From assembly GCF_037975245.1 (NCBI RefSeq), contig NC_092576.1:11590611-11654610 (forward strand): 64,000 nt of DNA, read 5' to 3'. Below the pieces are notes generated by a model. It was given only the letters and a program-made list of their open reading frames with translations, made no database searches and was not told where the DNA came from. Shown one piece after another: positions 57,801-63,800 of this stretch. The stretch comes from Apostichopus japonicus (taxonomy: Eukaryota > Echinodermata > Holothuroidea > Aspidochirotida > Stichopodidae). Positions within the stretch are counted from its first letter, which is position 1. Every line of letters starts with the position of its first letter. Position numbers and translations under genes: made by a program.

Positions 57801-60800
57801 TTACTGTCTCCAAATTCTTGAATCAAAAATAGCACGACCGTGTCAACCATGCCAGATGAACTTGCATGCTGGCACTGGGTGGTTGACTGGCAAAATGCAG
57901 TTCTACTTGTCCAGTTTGGCCAAAAGACAAGAAATTGCTATAGAAAACACACGTTAAAAGTGCGTAAAGAAAACTATGTTGACTTGATAACTTCAAAACT
58001 ATATTTTCAAAAGATTCACAGACAAACTTGTATTTACTACCAGTGTTCATCTTACAGTACGGTGACGATCTGCGGTCAAAGACTAGTGTTCGTCAAGTCT
58101 CGCAGAGCTAGACGGGACCGACATGACAGCGCCCTCTAGTATATTACAACGTGGCTGGGGAGCCCCATTATTCAGTAATGACCCCCTCTGAATAAGGAGA
58201 AGGCCCCTACTCATATATAAAAACTGTCGGGCCCTTAGGCTATGACTTTGAACTTACCACAAGCAGATTCGTCCTCCCCGCTAGGACAGTTGTTATAAAA
58301 GTTACAGATCTGACCGGGTGTCACACAGATGTCCGGGTCCTTGGGGCAGATGTACCACTCCTTGAGACACTCTGGCTGAGGGGTGCTACCCGTGGGTGGG
58401 ACGACGGTGGTGGGGGTACCCGGGATACCCACGGCAGAGTAGGTGCAGTCTCCGATCATCGAAATGTCGTCGATGGCCACGCTGCCGTCGGGACCGGTGG
58501 CGCCTGTTGCTTCAAATATTAGCTTAACGAGAGAGAAAGGTACACAGCTAGAATGATATGCATGTTAAAGGCATTGAAGACTCACCCCAAACCACGTGCC
58601 ACGCTCAGAAAAAGGTAACTTTCCGTTGCTTGCAAGTGAAGTTTTCTTTTTGTCGCTACAAAATGCAGACAGTAATGAAACGTGATACCTTGTTAGCTTT
58701 TATCTAGACCTGAGATGTCCATCGCTGCAATGTACACTGTGTTGTGGGTATTGACCCGTAGCTGCATGTATTGACTGTACATTGGTGTCTAATTACCGTT
58801 GGTAGCAAGCTGTTTATTTTCTGGGATCGATCGTGTTGTCTAACACTTCTGCTGTTACACCTCATTCAAAACTAGGTCAGATTACCAGCATGAGACGTTT
58901 CTTTGTGCGCGAGTCTTAACACCCTTTAAATCCCCTACTACTACCATAGTACGCAAGCACATGCACATCACCTCATCTGCAGAAGACCAGAACTGAGGAT
59001 CAAACCTAAGAAGTATACTATCGCAGACTACCCATGATGCTCCTCTCTACGTTACCAGGGATGTGCCCACACTGGCCGGCACTGGGCGGCACCGCCCAGC
59101 ACTAAAAATTACCGCCCAGCACTGTCTTTAAAATTGTGAATCATGTCCAGCACTATTTTCATCTAAAATCTCGACATTCCTAACAATATGTTCAACATAA
59201 ATTGGGCCTAGCCTTTGCCAAAATCATACAGACTAATAATGCATCAGTTACGCATGCGAGAAACATTACTTACGGCTCTCAATCGGTCCCTTGTAAAATC
59301 TCTTTGAAACAAACTAAGAACTTTTACCAGGTACGTAATATATTTCACTTAAAAAAAAAATTAAAAAATGTAAATTGTTAGCAAAACTAGTACTTGTGTA
59401 TGTGCTTAGAAAGCTACACAACTGCCAGCATTTGGCATCTCAGCACCTTCAAAAATCGAAAAGTTTCTCAACCCCCTTAGACCCCAGGATGGCGATCAGT
59501 ATACCCGGCACTCAGGAAATCCTGGGCACATCCCTGCGTTACCATGACATTACCACCCCTCTTTGTCCTGGGGTTGTGAGAGCAATGTGGTTAAGTGGTT
59601 GAAGCAGTGGACTTTTGACCTAAAGATTACAGACCTGTTCTCTCCCAGTTTATGTATCTGTTTTAATGATTTTTCATTTCTCACTAAAATTCCAAACTTT
59701 TTTATTAAAACACTACTGAGGCAATAAGGAGTAAAATATATTTTTTTCTAAGCATCTGGTTGTAGGTAAAGTTTGACTTCTAACCTGTCCTTTGCCTGAC
59801 CAAGGCAACTCTGTTTCAACAGACTGCCAAAAGTCATAGTTTCTGCTCTGTCCATAGGTGAAGATAGGAGTGATGGGACCAGCGTAGTCATCTCTGTAGT
59901 AAACGGTCAAAGTGCCAGCATCGTCACCCCACAGGTAAAACCACAGTTTCAGCTGCAAGTAGAAAGAAAACAACGCTAAGTTAAAGGCATTGAAGAATCG
60001 CCCCAAACAGCGTGCGGCCATCTGAAAAAATTTAACTTTTTGTTGCTTGCAAGTGACGTTTTGTTTTGTGTCGCCACAAAATGTAGACAGTAATGAAACG
60101 TGATACCTTGTTATCTTTAGCTGGACCTGAGATGTCCATCGCTGTATCGTTTGAACACTGTGCTGTGGGTATTGACCGCAGCAGTATGTACTGACTGTAC
60201 ACTAGTGTCTAATTACCGACGGTAGCAAGCTGTGTGTGTGTAACTTCTGGGATCGATGGTGGTGTCTAACACTTCTGTTACACCTCATTCGTCAGATTAC
60301 CGGCATTAGACGTTTCTTTTTGCGCGAGTCTTCACACCCTTTAAAACATGTCATTTAGTATTTACCAAAAGTATTAAACACACCCCCGCCCCCACCCCCA
60401 CCCCCCTGGCTACACTCAGGGTAACAATTTGACTGAGAAGTGGATTTTTTTTTTTTTATTATTTCTGATATAACCAGGCAGGTATACTTGCATTTCTATA
60501 GAATGCTTTTAGGCCTCGGCATGGAGTTGGTAAAATTATTTGTGATCAAAAGTCAAATTTCAATGACTTTAGTTATTTAGTGTTGTTTTACTGTTTGTTT
60601 TATTCTGTCGTTTATAGTGAGCATAAAACACCAGGACCATATTCTGGTAGTATGCCAGGAATCAACACAATTATATTGATGGTATAGATCATACTGAATA
60701 TATTGATTACATTTAATTTATATTGATTATATTGACTGTATCTCAATTGGAGTTGGTCAATTAATTGGATCAAAAAATCATTCAAATTCAAATTACTGTC

Positions 60801-63800
60801 TGGTTTGTTGACTGTTTGGTTTGAGCTTTTGTTTTAAGTAATCTTTAAACACTAGAAAGCATTCCGACAGTATGCCAAGAATCATTAACACAAATAATAT
60901 CATTGATATTAATGATATCAATGTAATTAATGACATTAATGATATCAATAATATCAATTATGTTAGTTATATATAGGATAGTAATGATATCAACTATGTT
61001 AATGATATTAATGATATCAACGATAGTAATGATATCAATGATATTAATGACATTAATGATACCAATCATATTAATGACATTAATTTTATCAATTATATTA
61101 TGGACTAAAACATATTACATTTCTATAAATGATTTAAAGCAATCAATTTCTCGACCAGCATACCTGTTTTACAAAAGTAAAAAGAAAAGAAAAGAAAACT
61201 ATAATAAACACTCACCACACAGACACCACCGGCTAATCCCGGAGTGACCGCCGGGCTGGTGAGCCAAGCTTTCGTACTTTGGGTGACCTCGGGTTGAGTC
61301 TGATCAAAGAGTAAGAACTGACCGCCGAGATCGTTCCTGGTGTGGTCGCGGGTCGGTGCGGACTTGTCGACGTTGTCGATGGCTTGACCTGAAGTCCAAA
61401 GCCAGTCTGCGTCGTCTTGACCGTTCGAGACCTGGCTGTAGAGGCCCAGACCGTTCTCGAACCCGGAGCGGAGATTGTCTGCCTCGCCTGGATGTGAACG
61501 ACATTGACACAGTCATATCTAGCAGGGGTGGGCAACCATATTGAACGAATGGGCCAGATATATGTATGTATGTATATTAGATCCTCCTGCAAGCAGGAAC
61601 TCGCAAAGAAGCCTCATTGGCTTATCAAAGCCGCAAGCTGACCAAAGTCAGTCTCTCACATTCATATTTAACGTTCATGATTATGAATTGTTAATTGTCA
61701 ACAACTCTTTAACTGGACGACATACATTAATCTGGGAGTGAAAAATTGAAGGGGCTGCAGCTTACCAACGACCTGCTGTTGATTACAAACCTTTGATTCC
61801 GAGGACTTTCAAGCAATAGGTGTGCATGTGTACTTAATCGGTATTCACAAAAACATTTTAATACAGTAGTTGATTATTAATGGGGATAATAGGCCTACCT
61901 AACAGCATCATTATAGTGCCGATAAATTCTAAGCATCTAGCTCGTTTTTTTTTGCCAGATGATGTACATAGATTGAATTTTTTTTCTTTTTCTTGAGACA
62001 TCTCATGTGACATAAGGCCAGATATACAGGATCTACTGTTAAAGGGTCATGTGTAATAGATTCCTCCTTCCCAAGATATAATAAATATGAGATTTTTTTT
62101 TTCCCTTGGACAATATGTTGTGGTGATTTCCCTCAGCTAGGGGGTGGGGGGGGGTGTACCTATGGACTAACAGTATCACTTAGGCCTGCATTGAGGACCT
62201 AAACTGAGCATCAATTTTGCCTGGCTAGCATAAAATGAAACTGAATATCTTGAAAACTGGAATTAATGCTTATAGAAAGACTGCTAGCACTCACTTGTTT
62301 TTTCTCAATTTTTTGGGGAATATGATACCCTAAAGTTAAAATTCAGACTACCGTCACCCATTCATAGGCTAGGACCAGTGTTAAAAGTACACCGAAGCTC
62401 AATTGTTGGACTAAAGTCACCCTTTTATAGGCTAGGACCAGTGTTAAAGGTGCTTACTACACAGCAGCTCAAAATTCAGACTAAAGTCACCTGTCCATAG
62501 GCTAGGACCAGTGTTAAAGCTACTTACTACACTGCAGCTCAGAATTCAGACTTAAGTCACCATTTCATAGGCTAGGACCAGTGTTAAAGGTGCTTACTAC
62601 ACAGCAGCTCAAAATTCAGACTAAAGTCACCTGTCCATAGGCTAGGACCAGTGTTAAAGCTACTTACTACACTGCAGCTCAGAATTCAGACTTAAGTCAC
62701 CATTTCATAGGCTAGGACCAGTGTTAAAGGTGCTTACTACACAGCAGCTCAAATGTTGGACTAAAGTCACCCTTTTATAGGCTAGGACCAGTGTTAAAGC
62801 TACTTACTACACTGCAGCTCAGAATTCAGACTAAAGTCATCCTTTCATAGGATAGGAACACTGTTAAAGGTACTTACTACACTGCAGCTCAAATGTTGGA
62901 CTAAAGTCACCTGTCTATAGGCTAGGACCAGTGTTAAGGCTACTTACTACACAGCAGCTCAGAATTCAGACTAAAGTCACCGTTTCATAGGCTAGGACCA
63001 GTGTTAAAGGTGCTTACTACACTACAGCTCAAATGTTGGACTAAAGTCACCATTTCATAGGCTAGGAACAGTTTTAAAGGTGCTTACTACACTTACAGCT
63101 CAAATGTTGGACTAAATTCACCCTTTCATAGGCTAGGACCAGTGTTAAAGCTACTTACTACACAACAGCTCAAAATTCAGACTATAGTCACCTGTCCATA
63201 GGCTAGGAACAGTGTGAAAGGTGCTTATTACACTGCAGCTCATATGTTGGACTAAAGTCACCCTTTTATAGGCTAGGACCAGTGTTAAAGCTACTAATTA
63301 CTACACTGCAGCTCAGAATTCAGACTAAAGTCACCCTTTCATAGGCTAGGAACAGTGTTAAAGGTACTTACTACACTGCAGCTCAAATGTTGGACCAAAG
63401 TCACCTGTCTATAGGCTAGGAACAGTGTTAAGGCTACTTTACTACACAGCAGCTCAGAATTCAGACTAAAGTCACCGTTTCATAGGCACAGTGTTAAAAG
63501 GTGCTTACTACACAGCAGCTCAAATGTTGGACTAAAGTCACCATTTCATAGGCTAGGACCAGTGTTAAAGGTGCTTACTACACTACAGCTCAAATGTTGG
63601 ACTAAAGTCACCATTTCATATGCTAGGAACAGTTTTAAAGGTGCTTACTACACTACAGCTCAAATGTTGGACCAAATTCACCCTTTCATAGGCTAGGATC
63701 AGTGTTAAAGCTACTTACTACACAACAGCTCAGAATTCAGACTATAGTCACCTGTCCATAGGCTAGGAACAGTGTGAAAGGTGCTTATTACACTGCAGTT

